Below, in pieces: positions 24,680 through 34,750 of a stretch of 64,000 bases of DNA. A program made the translations under genes and the position numbers. The DNA comes from Galaxea fascicularis (Eukaryota; Cnidaria; Anthozoa; Scleractinia; Euphylliidae): contig OX419345.1 of NCBI GenBank assembly GCA_948470475.1, positions 4,572,533 through 4,636,532 of the forward strand. The letters are read 5' to 3'. The first letter of the stretch is position 1; every line of letters starts with the position of its first letter. The notes under the pieces are model-generated. The model did no database searches. It was given only the letters and a program-made list of their open reading frames with translations, and had not been told where the DNA came from.

Positions 24680-26828
24680 CTATTTTGCCTTTAACATTTC
24701 CACTATTTTTTCAGCGATAGGCGTGGCTGAAGCTGGGTTTTGACCGGTCACTACTCTGTCACATGCACAGACACAAGCCTGCCAGTTGGGTGAATTTTCA
24801 AATTCAGCGCCATGTTCCTTGAGTTTGGTTTCAAGGAGGAAGGGCATTACGTCAACCAACTTCATTAGTTCCTCTTCTGAATTTGTGAAGCACGTCACTT
24901 TCTTGCCCTTGACTAAGTAGTCGCCATTTGATAACTTGGTGTTTACAATCCCTGTAGCAAGAAAGAAATAGACATTAGTGTATATTTTCACATTATCTTC
25001 ATCGTTACCACTGCACCAATCTCATCATCAAGTTGTATGTATCATTATTGTCTCCACTATAACCGCCATTGCTAAGTGCTGGTCATCATCGTCAGCATTC
25101 AGCGGATCACATTACTGCCTTCATCATCACCATCATTACGGCTGTAGTTGTTTTTGAAACCAAAACTTTCACCACTGTCATCATCAGGTGACCATCATCA
25201 CTGTTCTCATCATGAGGACCATAATTGTTATCCTGTCATTATCATAATTAATTTTATAATCAACCAAAAGATCACTAAATTCAAAGAGCTCCAATTGAGG
25301 CTGCCTCACACTAGCCAATTTTTTGTTGGCCAATGAAAAATCTTCACTTGTTAGCTAGTGTGCGGTGAATTCAGATAAGTCTGCGACAAGATCAGGGCTT
25401 TTCGGGCAATATCTGACAGCACTAGATATCAAAATGTCTTGTCGGGCCTTGTCGGCTAGTGTGCACTGCAACCAATTAGTTTCAATTTTTGCCGCATCAG
25501 TGGAATATTTTGGGTGACTCAGCCCCAAGTCTCAACGCGGTTAGTGTGCAGCAAGCTGAAGGCTTGACAAATTTTAACTTCATAAAAACATCTGCAGTTC
25601 TACGACAAAAAATGAGCTAGTGTGCGGTGGCCTTAAATCTCATACTGAAGTACCCTTCAACTTGATACCTACCAGCAGGGCCATGGCAAACAGCTGCAGC
25701 AATTCCTCCATTCTCATATACTGCTGCAACAGCCTTGTTGGTATCCACATCTAGTGGTAGATCAAACATTGGTCCATGCCCTCCAACGCAGAAAATAACA
25801 TCAAATTTGGCAGGATCAATGGAGGTGATAGCAATGGTATTGTCAACAGCTTTCATTGCTTCACTGTCCTCTAGAAATTCTTTGCAAACTGGGTCATCCT
25901 TGAAACTTTTAAGACTGCTTGGATCCTTACATTTTAAAGAAAAAGAAATGATGCACATTCATTTTTGAATTATCTAATGATTGTTTAGAGATCCAAAACA
26001 ACAACTAATTATTGTAAGGGGTGGGGAATAAACTCCAGGGTTGTCCTTTACCACTGGCAGCTGGCAGAAACAACTGGCTACTTAGATCATTAGTGGAAGG
26101 CAAAAACCAGGCTGACTAATAATATCTAAATAAAGTGAAAAACTGTTAAGGGCCTTTGGTGCTCAGAATCAAGTAAATTGAATTTCTAAGGAGTGGAGCC
26201 TCCAGCATCTAATTTTCATTGAAAAAACCAGGACAACACTGTTAAACTGAAGCCAAGAATTCTGGGCTGACTTACACAAAAATTAATGTCCTAAGGCACT
26301 ACTAGACCAATGCTGGAGATTGGAGTAGTGATCCTGCCTGTGCTGAATGTCAACACAGTACTGTTGACACTTATCAGGCCCCAAGTGAATGTTTTGACCT
26401 AAAATTGGATACGTGTAATTGGACACCCACCTGATCGCGTGCCAATTATGTGACAAATAGGCGTGTGCAGAGCCAATCAGAATAGAGAATTTTGTTATAG
26501 GTACTATTACATTTATTACTATTACCTGGAAAGCAAGAATGAAAGAGAATATCATCTTAAGCTTCCTCTGAACTAGAACTGGCAGTAAAGGGGCCAGTTA
26601 CCTCTGTGGGAAAAAGTTCACCGCAGCAAATATTTTACATGAAATCATCTTAAGCAGTTGACTCACCAATGGTGCCTTTCCTCCCTTTGGGCTGACGACA
26701 GTTATATCATATCCAGCCTTTTTAAACACATGGTATGGATGTGCCATTTCGGGTAGGTACCATCCTGTCTTTTTGCCAGTATCCCCCATGTCTTCATGGT
26801 TAGTAAGCAGCATTAAAATGGCAACCAT
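24680..26828 (-). CDS. DJ-1/PfpI family protein, Hsp31-like (glyoxalase III type)
   Basis: Three exons (26667-26828, 25673-25925, 24680-24951) join in phase to 228 aa, the usual length for this family. It belongs to the Hsp31-like class I glutamine-amidotransferase fold, not to the shorter PARK7 branch. The N-terminus has DTGKKTGWYLPE, with the conserved Glu at residue 27, then VVSPKGGKAPLDP. The substrate-pocket motif GGHGPMFDLP is at about 102-111. The nucleophile elbow AAVCHGPAG gives Cys134-His135. The third exon has GKKVTCFTNSEEE, MPFLLE and VTGQNPASA. Known members convert methylglyoxal to lactate without glutathione and/or act as stress chaperones in the cytosol. The animal distribution is patchy and resemblance to bacterial proteins is high, so a past gene transfer is conceivable, but it now has introns. 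A MITE sits in intron 2. Confidence 0.92.
25020..25235. repeat. Degenerate (CAT)n-rich tract
   Basis: CATCAT/CATCATCAC words recur through about 200 bp of intron 2 of the DJ-1-like gene. It is a decayed trinucleotide microsatellite. Confidence 0.55.
25298..25633. mobile_element. MITE family D (CACACTAGC type)
   Basis: The ends are AGGCTGCCTCACACTAGC on the left and its near mirror, GCTAGTGTGCGGTGGCCT, on the right. Internal blocks repeat GCTAGTGTGC three times. The element is 336 bp without an ORF. It ends 39 nt from the 5' splice site of DJ-1 intron 2. Confidence 0.82.
26399..26525. mobile_element. Repeat shared with 37806-37916
   Basis: About 120 bp (AAATTGGATACGTGTAATTGG, then CACCCAC-TGATCGCG and CCAATCAGAAT-GAGAATTTTG) matches the block at 37806-37916 at roughly nine positions in ten, in the same orientation. 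The copies prove a dispersed element whose other end is unclear here. Confidence 0.7.
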
Positions 26829-27905
26829 GTTTTTACTAAAACTTAATATTTGCCAGTGAACTGTCGATCAGAGCTGGAAATAAGATACAACATCAGAGAA
26901 AATGGCTTGCAACAAGGTCTTCGTCTAGGTCGAAAAGCCTCTGTTCAGAAATTTTCATGACAATCATCTCCAGCCTATTTCTGTTGTTTCATCGAGTGAC
27001 AAAGAACATTGAAAATTGCCGACATTGACACAAATAAATGCAGTCCATATTAAAATTTGTTTAGTGAGATGACTATGCAAAATAATTATTATTTTGTCAA
27101 AAGTTTGCAACACAACAACACAAAAGAAGAATTAACTCAGTAGGGACACTTATGTAACAACAAAAGCTAATTAGACTTTGTTTTGTAGGGTTGCTCTATG
27201 TGTCTTGATTCATCTCCCCCTTGCAGCATCAGCACCAATAACACACTAGCTGCTTTGAAATGGAAGTAAACGACTCACGGGAAAGACCGTGATCGTCGGT
27301 AATAGAGATGTCCCACATAAAAGGCATGTAGTACATACTTGAAAAGTACTTAGAGTCCCTACTTTGAGGCCCACATGCAGTTGTATAACTATGTTCAACA
27401 ATAATTTTAACGGAATTAAAAGCCAAACTCGATAGATTTTCAAAGAAAGCGACATTTAAGTTCAATTTTTTGCACAGTCATGCTGGATGTTACAAACGTA
27501 AACCGGATGCATCTGTGTCAGCGATCTTAATTGGGTACAATTTGCCACAAACATGATAATGGGTGTACAGTATTTTACAGCAACATTTTGACCCCAATGC
27601 AAAGTATAAGGATTTTGGAGGGTTTGCTCAACCTTTTCTTTAATTTATAAGCGTATGAGAAACAATTTTTCATGGGCTTCGTTGAAATAGTGAATATATA
27701 TTCGTGTAACGATCATTTACCGCAAATCATTAAGGCTTAAAATACTGAGTCACACAGGAGCGAAGAGCCAAAGTCGAAATTAATTGCAACGATTCCCTTC
27801 TAAATAGTGAAAATAGAAGCCATAAAAAGGGTAACCATTCTCACCTGTTTGCTTTGGCGTAGCGCTGCACAAATGCAAGCATTCAGCTGCGGGAGGTATA
27901 AAAAC
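26829..27905. other. Upstream region of the DJ-1-like gene, no gene seen
   Basis: The region is AT-rich with no convincing exon on either strand. It should hold the DJ-1-like promoter, but I see no TATA box or CpG-rich core that fixes it. Confidence 0.35.
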
Positions 27906-28032
27906 CCGTCAACACCCGAAGTCACGGATGAGTCACGGTCATGTCATGTGTCGGTCACGGCCACTTAACGGGCATATCTTAACCTCGTGACGGTCAACTC
28001 CCGTGTGACGACCGTCACGGATGCGTCACCAG
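27906..28032. repeat. GTCACGG/CCGTGAC cluster
   Basis: GTCACGG or its complement appears at least seven times in 125 bp, spaced irregularly (GATGAGTCACGG, CGGTCACGG, GTGACGGTC, CCGTCACGG, GATGCGTCACC). One copy forms the AP-1 core TGAGTCA (27929-27935). It may be a degenerate tandem repeat or a bZIP-site cluster about 1.1 kb upstream of the DJ-1-like gene. Confidence 0.5.
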
Positions 28033-28066
28033 CGCCCGCCTGAATGCCTTTGGCGCTGCCAAGTAA

Positions 28067-28290
28067 GAGGCCTTCCAAGGGGGGTAGTCTTGTCGCCTTG
28101 TCGCACCCTTTTGTGTACCTTTGTCGCCTGACCAGCGGAGGAAATTGTCGCTGTCGAAAAATGGATTGTCGTTTTCGCAAATTGTCGCTTCTTTCGTGTC
28201 AACTTCTGTCGGCTGTCGGTACTTTGGTAACAAATTGTCGCCACATTTTGACGCAATGTCGCTTGTCGCTCAAACCCCTTGGAAGGCCTC
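28067..28290. mobile_element. MITE family E with internal TTGTCGC repeats
   Basis: The 16-bp TIRs are perfect (GAGGCCTTCCAAGGGG and its complement). The element is 224 bp and is flanked on both sides by AAGTAA, a 6-bp target-site duplication. The interior has at least twelve TGTCG words, mostly as TTGTCGC or CTGTCGG. It has no coding potential. The perfect TIRs and TSD indicate a recent insertion. Confidence 0.9.
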
Positions 28291-28649
28291 AAGTAAGGGA
28301 TTTTTCCCTCTATTCGTCATTGAATTTCAATAACGCTAAGACTACTGCTATCACTACAACTGATTTCAAAGCTAACGATACCACTGACAACAATATATAC
28401 CAAAACTACCAAAATATGACGACAACTACCGCGTGGCTCTCGTAAGTAGCGAGTTTATTATTTTTGTTCGTAGTCCAGGATTTTCCACGACACTCTTGTC
28501 GAATCCACGTGCTGCGTCTTGTGTTCAACACTGGAGTTTCTGAGATCCGACCGCTGCCACTAATGCAACGTAGGGCCGACCTTGATATACGAAACATCAT
28601 TCCAAAAATCAAGTTTTCCTAAACTTTTATTTTATTTTATTTTCAGAAT

Positions 28650-28787
28650 TATAGTACACTCAACAAAATTACTCAATTCTGATTAGTCGAGAGCAGTACA
28701 ATTAATCCCTAATAGTACTCCGTAGGAATACCTATTAAGTTTCCATGACAACGGTGCGTAAATTCTAATTTTGTTGAATGTACTATA
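28650..28787. mobile_element. MITE with TATAGTACA ends
   Basis: The inverted ends (TATAGTACACTCAACAAAATTA and its near mirror ending TGTACTATA) enclose about 95 bp. It is followed almost directly by the foldback at 28799-28944, so the two may be parts of one composite element. Confidence 0.7.
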
Positions 28788-28798
28788 AATAAAAAATT

Positions 28799-28944
28799 GC
28801 ACGACCTTCTCGTACAATTCGGGATTAATAGATTCTTGTGATTTTGAAAGTTCTCAAATTGCACTCGCCTTAAGTCTCGTGCAATTTTGATGACTTTCAA
28901 AATCACTCGTACCTATTAATCCCGAATTGTACTCGAGGTCGTGC
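28799..28944. mobile_element. Foldback element (GCACGACCT type)
   Basis: The arms of about 70 bp run from GCACGACCT through ACAATTCGGGATTAATAG on the left, mirrored by CTATTAATCCCGAATTGTAC and AGGTCGTGC on the right, with a short loop near TTAAGTC. Arm identity is about 85-90%. Confidence 0.78.
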
Positions 28945-29074
28945 GATATCCTATACAAATAAGATCTCTAATAGCGCTTTCTCCCAGTATTATAATGATC
29001 TAAACTTAATTTTATAATGTATACACTTGTACATTTATCTTCCTGATTCCTGTAAACTTATCTACCTACTCTTT

Positions 29075-30247
29075 TTAGTTAAGACATGACCCATCTAGAT
29101 TAGCACCAGCTACCTGTGAGCAAATCAAACTTTTGTAAACCATACGTATTAGAAAAATCAAGGACTGAAGAACTTCTTTTACCCTCCACAGGACTCTTGA
29201 CCTTTCCTTACGAAGAAGGAGAAAATGTCGTTCCTGTTCCTTCCGCAGGTGGCCGTCGATAATTTTGTCCACAGCCAACTACTGGGCATGTCACTGGAAC
29301 TTTCTTTACAAAGTTGACTGTGTGATGGCATGAGACACCTTAAAAGGAATAATGCACATTATAACAGTTTCTCAATACACTTCCCCTCTAATGACCCTGG
29401 TGGTCCTTTAGTTGTGAAGCAAGAAGCAATAACAGTAATACTATAATGCATTAATAGCGATTTACATATGTACATGGCAATGTGAAATCAAGCAATTTGT
29501 TCTTCCCAATTATCAGTCCTCGGGCAGCAAAAACACGATCGCTTGATCAATATATACCATCTGAGTGACAAGGAGCATCTGAGTTGCTTTACAAAATCGT
29601 GAGACATTAATAAAAAGTAACAGAAATAGCCCTCTAGCTATGTGTGAGCTTATAATAGGCGATGATTATTTCGAACTGCTGTCACTCAGTAGAAATTGAT
29701 TTCTATAAAATAGTCCCGCAGGTTCCTTATTTCCGCGGTCAATAAGTTCTCAGTTCCGCTAAGCTTGGAGGTCAACTGTAAGTCGGCGAATTTTTTAACT
29801 TTTTTTAGTTTGCAAGAACATCTCTCATCTGTTCCGACGGTTCTAAAAGTGCACGTGGTGTTGTTACCGGAAAAGGTTCGGCTTAACGGTGTGACGACCC
29901 ACTAAAGGGATTGAAAGAAAATTTAACTGATTTAACACCACGTGATGCGGCCAAATATCCATCAAAATTCTCTGATTTGCTGCCTAAACTATGGTATAGT
30001 GAAAATTAAATTACCGTTTACTTGCAACGATCGAGAGCAAATAATTTTATCTCGTTACTGATCCGCCAAACTTGTGAGGTACATGCATGAAAGCTCAGGA
30101 TCTAATGATAAAAACTGTTTAAAATAAAGTATATCAGCAAGGGAATTACTCACCGCTTCACGCTCTCTCCACACTGTAAGGGACAGTCCATTTCCTTCAT
30201 TGGGCAAGTGGTCTGTTTGTGCCCTTGAATAACCCCTCGCATCATCT
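29075..30247 (-). pseudogene. TRAF-type zinc-finger relic
   Basis: Two pieces on the minus strand resemble consecutive TRAF-type zinc fingers. The right piece (about 30154-30247) reads GHKQTTCPMKEMDCPLQCG followed by ESVKR, then a clean GTGAGT donor. The left piece starts at an AAG acceptor near 29343 and contains KKVPVTCPVVGC, then in another frame IDGHLRKEQERHFLLL. The H-x5-C-P and CP-x2-CG spacing and a DGHL-x7-H helix fit TRAF fingers. Joining the pieces meets an in-frame stop before KKVPV and a frame change after GCG. I read it as a decayed piece of a TRAF-like signalling gene. No MATH domain or RING is seen. Family from memory. Confidence 0.45.
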
Positions 30248-30284
30248 TTTCACAAGGACCACGCGCGCAGAGGGAGGGGCTGGA

Positions 30285-30285
30285 G

Positions 30286-30316
<31 letters not shown>

Positions 30317-30320
30317 ACTT
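30285..30320. repeat. (C)n(CA)n microsatellite
   Basis: A run of about 17 C is followed by about nine CA repeats. Confidence 0.85.
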
Positions 30321-30713
30321 TTTTGCAAGAATAAAAATAAATTAAACAAAAAATAATTTAACACAAGTAACGGAGTGAAAAATAACAAAAAATCGTTAAT
30401 TCGATAGTGACCAGAGTTACTGGCAAAGACAAAAGCGCAGATAAATAGACAGAATGAAGCACTAGTCGTTACAATTGTAAATATATTATCGTTATAATAG
30501 CATTCTCCGTCACTTTAGAGAAATTGAATAGAAATCCACAAGAATGGCCCCCCCGCCCCAAAAAATATTAGCTGCATAAGCTACTCTAAAATCCGAGGGT
30601 AAATAAAGTAATGTATGTATGTATGCTCGCGTAGCTATTTGTTAAAGAAGGAATGCATAGTATCAGGAACGCAAATTGAATCAGATAATTGTCAAGGGAG
30701 GATCAGTTTGCCT

Positions 30714-30891
30714 AATAGGCCATTTCCGAGTTCATGTCTGCCTCCTCTTCAAAGCGAGTCTAAGTGCGAAGTTTTTGTAATGGTAATTAGTTCTACTTTA
30801 CATATGAATGAAAACTAATTTTCATAACAAAAACTTCGCACTTAGACTCGTTTTGAAGAGGAGGCAGACATGAACTCGGAAATGGCCTATT
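30714..30891. mobile_element. MITE family F (AATAGGCC ends)
   Basis: The arms are about 75 bp: AATAGGCCATTTCCGAGTTC, then a TCTGCCTCCTCTTCAAA block and TAAGTGCGAAGTTTTTG on the left, mirrored on the right. The outer 50 bp are almost identical. Only about 25 bp separates the arms, so it would form a strong hairpin. No ORF is present. Confidence 0.9.
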
Positions 30892-31004
30892 GGATTTCGA
30901 TTCTTTTTGTTTGTTCGTTCCTCAAATCAAATTATTTAAGCTCGGTAACGTAAGGAGTGGTTGCCCAATCTCCCGAGCCAGAGGCTCATGTATTAAACGT
31001 CCGA

Positions 31005-31071
31005 GCATTCCAGATCGAATTGGAATTTAGAAGTGTTGGTTTTTGAGGAGAGGGGAAAACCGGAGTACCCG

Positions 31072-31115
<44 letters not shown>

Positions 31116-31210
31116 AACCCACATGCATATGACGCCGAGACCGGGAATCGAACCCGGGCCACATTGGTGGGAGGCGAGTGCTCTCACCACTGAGCCATCC
31201 CTGCTCCCCA
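31005..31210 (-). mobile_element. tRNA-derived SINE, family 2, copy 2
   Basis: On the minus strand the head reads GATGGCTCAGTGGTGAGAGC (A box) and GGTTCGATTCC (B box). The body has GAGGTTTTTCTCCGGGTACTCC and CTCTCCTCAAAAACC. It is closer to an intact tRNA-like head than the copy at 5698-5884 and is probably younger. Confidence 0.85.
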
Positions 31211-32219
31211 AAAGTTGCTAGAAGAAGAGATCTAGACCGGGTAACGTTGACGCAAATTTTACAGAGAGCCATCTTACTTGGATCACAAGTTCACATGAAA
31301 GCTTAGACGACGGTGAATTTTGCAACAAGCGCATTCTACAAATATAACAAAAAATTAGCCAAAACCTCATTCAGAATATTATACGAAGGAAAAATTTAGC
31401 CGTACTTAACATTAATTAATTTTAATTTATACTGAATAAGTTTATCGCTAAAAAGTTCACATGTTTGTAGAGAAAGTTTAATGCATATTTTTCACTTATA
31501 TATACCCAGTTCACACGGACGACTGCGCTGCGAAAAGGAACCTAGAGGTGCTCTTGGACTTAACTCTTGGACTTTGAATACCCCACCATCCTGACAAAGA
31601 AACATAGTGAGTACTTTGGTAAGGATAAAAGTGTTTTACAAAATACAGTGTTGCACAAGGGTCCCCAAGTTGAATGCGATTATATACTTCAACAAAATCT
31701 GTTTTCACAAAACAAGCATTCTTTCTATACGTACTGCACATCTGTCAGTGTTCAACGGTTTTTACATTCTTCATTAGAGGAATGACTTGATCACAACAAA
31801 ATAAAACAAGTTGTAGACTTACTGTATGCTTACAAGTCTATGGACCAGGGTGCATTCCGCATAGACCCCACGCCGAAGTTACACCGAGGGCTTTGAAAAT
31901 GTACGCCGAGTAGGTTGGAGAGGGTTCGCCAGTTAAGCCAAATATTGCCTTGATCACTCGCTTCAGTGCGCCGACATCTTGTCGATCGCACGCCAGTACG
32001 CGGCAAAATTTTAAAACCCGCGCCGAACCTAAACCACAGGCGGCCCAGACGTTGTTTGTGATTTACATACGTGACAGTATTGCGTTACGTTTTGAGCTAT
32101 TTAAAAGAATGTATGAAAATGGTTCGAAAATCGCTCTAAATTCAACTTGTAGTAAAGGATTTAATCAAAAGAAGCCTACGTTAGTCTGCGCTTGTGTTAT
32201 TTTGAGGTCTTTGTGGCAG

Positions 32220-32385
32220 CTGAGTCGTTCTGAAGTCGTTCAAAAGCCATTTTGACGTTTTAAACTTTTCCAGGTTTGCTTTCCAGTAAAGAGGAAAGAG
32301 GAACGATCCTCTTTACTGGAAAGCAAACCTGGAAAAGTTTAAATCGTCAAAATGGCTTTAGAACGACTTCAGTAGAACGACTCAA
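32220..32385. mobile_element. Near-perfect long hairpin
   Basis: The arms are about 75 bp: TGAGTCGTTCTGAAGTCG, AAAGCCATTTTGACG and CTTTCCAGTAAAGAGGA on the left, all mirrored on the right, around a loop of about 12 bp (32295-32306). The inner 40 bp of each arm match completely. It is either a very young foldback element or a palindromic duplication. Confidence 0.88.
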
Positions 32386-33059
32386 TTGCCCGCGCCTCCT
32401 GTGGATTAGGGAGAGGACATTTCAGACAAGTTCCACATCTTTCTATGTCGGCCCCAAAGGCAAACCGCTGGCCAACCAGCAAGCCACTATTTGTCATGGC
32501 ACCAGTGGTTACGAACGTGTAGGCCTACGTTTTTATATCCCGAAACTGGGGGGAGTTTTAGCATTGGGTATGCGCAGATGCTACATAAACTCTGATAGTC
32601 TGCCGGCTCAATATCAAGATGGCGGAAGTCTGCAAACAAAGTACTTTCAAGAATGTTAAGCGAGTCATAGGCCGTCATGAAAACACGGCCAGTGGCGCGA
32701 TATTCAGCAGTTTTTTCACTCCGTGTTTAATTAAGCACGCTTCTATTGCATCGGAAATCGCACCGCTTTCATGTTTTCATCGAATCGAACGGGTATAACC
32801 GCTGACTAGTGCCTCTGAGGTAACAAAACGTTTTTTTCGCGGTGCCTGGTGCCGACTGGTGCCGACACAGACACCGCCTGACCTAGAATCAACCAATCAT
32901 AGACATCTGGTGAATTTAAAGGACTTGACTGGTTCTTTGGTGGCGCACTTTCAAAAGACGTTCGAAGTGGGTTGGTGGTGTGGTTCGTGTTAAGGCGTGG
33001 CCACGTGAAATCGTTGATGTACGTCGCACCATCTCTTCGACAGTACATGTAAAGCCCTT

Positions 33060-33495
33060 GGAGATTCAAACTTGCACAAAACTAGAAGGAGAACTGAAAG
33101 CAATTGAAGAAGAAGCTCGGGAACGAACGAAGAAGTGTCAAGTCTCAAACGGCAAATTACTGTATTGGAAGAGGAAGAGATGGCTTCGAGGGAAATATTA
33201 CCGAAACGAGAAAGCGGTTGGAGAGGAAAATTGAAGAAATTCGGACGAAATACGACAATTTAAGTAATGCATTGAAGTTAAAGAACAGAGAAATAATGGA
33301 TCTGGGAAAAGAGAACCAAAATTTGAAGAAACGAGTGACAACTCTTGAAGCTAAAGTGCCGGACGGACAGAAGATGCAGTTGGAAGAGACTCTGGTAATT
33401 TTGCAAAGTGTCGGCAAGAAAACCGTAAATTTGGGAGAGGAGTACCAAAATTTGAAGAAAACGAGTGACAACTCTTGAAGCTACAGTGAATTAAA
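33060..33495 (+). pseudogene. Frameshifted coiled-coil relic
   Basis: The + strand codes for continuous coiled coil, but the good reading hops between frames at least three times: GELKAIEEEARE, then NEEVSSLKRQITVLEEEE, then KRLERKIEEIRTKYDNL through ENQNLKKRVTTLEAKVP to GEEYQNLKK. Near the end a block of about 45 bp (AATTTGAAGAAACGAGTGAC and following) is repeated (33319 and 33440). The second copy carries one extra A, which shifts the frame. No start codon or splice pattern restores one frame. It is a dead gene piece. I do not recognise the parent, and it does not match the coiled coil at 60625-62002 by eye. Confidence 0.5.
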
Positions 33496-33561
33496 AAGTG
33501 AGTCAAGTTAACTTAATAACTTTTTCAGTCCGCCTTTTATACCTCTCAAACGTTCTACTGA

Positions 33562-33905
33562 CTACTGCTCAGTTAGTTCTGGATGAGCAGTGACATTTAT
33601 TTGTGACTGGATCTCTCTCATAGCTTTAGTCAATCTTTTAATGTCCCGTTCAGTGAGACTCAAGTCAAGTTGCAATTTGGCCCAGACCTGTTTGGACTTT
33701 TCGATGTCTTCGTCCTTTGCGGCAGCTTTTATGTCATCCTCGATGTATTTTAGATTCTAAGCAGCATTTTCATTATGATCCGATGGCGGAAGAACCTTCT
33801 TAAAAATCATGGACTGTATACGCCAGCACAACTCGCCCAAAATCAACTCATTGTCAAAGGAAACTAATTTACCGACCTTAGCTTTAAAAAACCTATGGAA
33901 AAAAC
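33562..33905 (-). pseudogene. Unknown gene relic, interrupted by one stop
   Basis: On the minus strand one frame stays protein-like for about 110 codons (FFKAKVGKLVSFDNELILGE, then SMIFKKVLPPSDHNENAA, a TAG stop, YIEDDIKAAAKDEDIEKSK, then LSLTERDIKRLTKAMREIQS) and ends at a TAG at 33562-33564. The charged helix with an LTERDIKRL motif is unlike random translation. Its 5' part is copied again at 34232-34420, with further damage. I do not recognise the family. It converges with the coiled-coil relic at 33060-33495. Confidence 0.4.
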
Positions 33906-34750
33906 TAGTGGAAATGTAAAGACACCATGGATGCAAGCTTCATGTGAACATTCTTATCAATGTCATCTTTGATAAATTAATTTTTTCAGAAATTAATATT
34001 ACATCTTAATGAATTAATCTGCAGATAAGTACTTTACTTGTCAGTATTTAGGATAACAGTGTCCCTCAATAGCCATGTTCTCAGAGAATCAAAATATCAT
34101 ACTATCTATGAATTAATACAATTACCCATTTGAAAATTGAATAATATGATTTAGAAACCCCTTAGAAGTGCTAGATTGCTCAAAACTATCCAGTAGTCCA
34201 GGCTATTAAAAAGCAACAAAGGGGAGTTGTGTCCTTTGCGGCAGCTTTTATGTCATCCTGGTTGTATCTTAGATTGTAAGCAGCATTTTCATTCAATCTG
34301 ATGGCGAAAGAACCTTCTTAAAAATCATGGATTGTATATTCCAGCACAACTGGCCCAAAATCAACTCATTGTCAAAGGAAACTAATTTACCAACCTCAGC
34401 TTTAATAAACCTATGGAAAAAAAATAGTGGAAATGTAAAATGTAAAGATGCCGTGGATGCAGGCTTGATGTGAATGTTCTTATCAATGACATCTTTGATA
34501 AATTAATTTTTTCAGAAATTAATATTACTTGTACATCTTAATGAATTAATCTGCAAATAAGTACTTTACTTGTCAGTATTTAGGATAACAGTGTCCCTCA
34601 ATAGCCATGTTCTCAGAGAATCAAAATATCATACTATCTTTGAATTAATACAATCACCCATTTGAAAATTGAATAATATGATTTAGAAACCCCTTAGAAG
34701 TGCTAGATTGCTCAAAACTATCCAGTAGTCCTATTAAAAAGCAACAAAGG
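33713..34750. repeat. Tandem duplication, unit about 519 bp
   Basis: 33713-34231 is repeated at 34232-34750. Shared landmarks are TTTGCGGCAGCTTTTATGTC at the start, AGAACCTTCTTAAAAATCATGG, AGAAATTAATATTAC, TGTCAGTATTTAGGATAACAG and ACTATCCAGTAGTCC at the end. Visible identity is above 90%. The first copy carries most of the relic at 33562-33905, and the second has extra small indels. Confidence 0.88.

Noticed and set aside
27906..28290. CRISPR-like or satellite array
   Set aside because: The GTCACGG and TTGTCGC words are irregularly spaced with no constant repeat-spacer pattern, and the context is a eukaryotic genome.
28044..28445. 133-codon ORF over the TTGTCGC MITE
   Set aside because: The frame is held open by the internal repeats of the MITE; the TIRs and TSD explain the region.
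32619..32798. 59-codon ORF starting AAGATGGCGGAAG
   Set aside because: The start context is ideal, but the protein has no recognisable feature, no donor follows in a useful phase, and no neighbour supports it.
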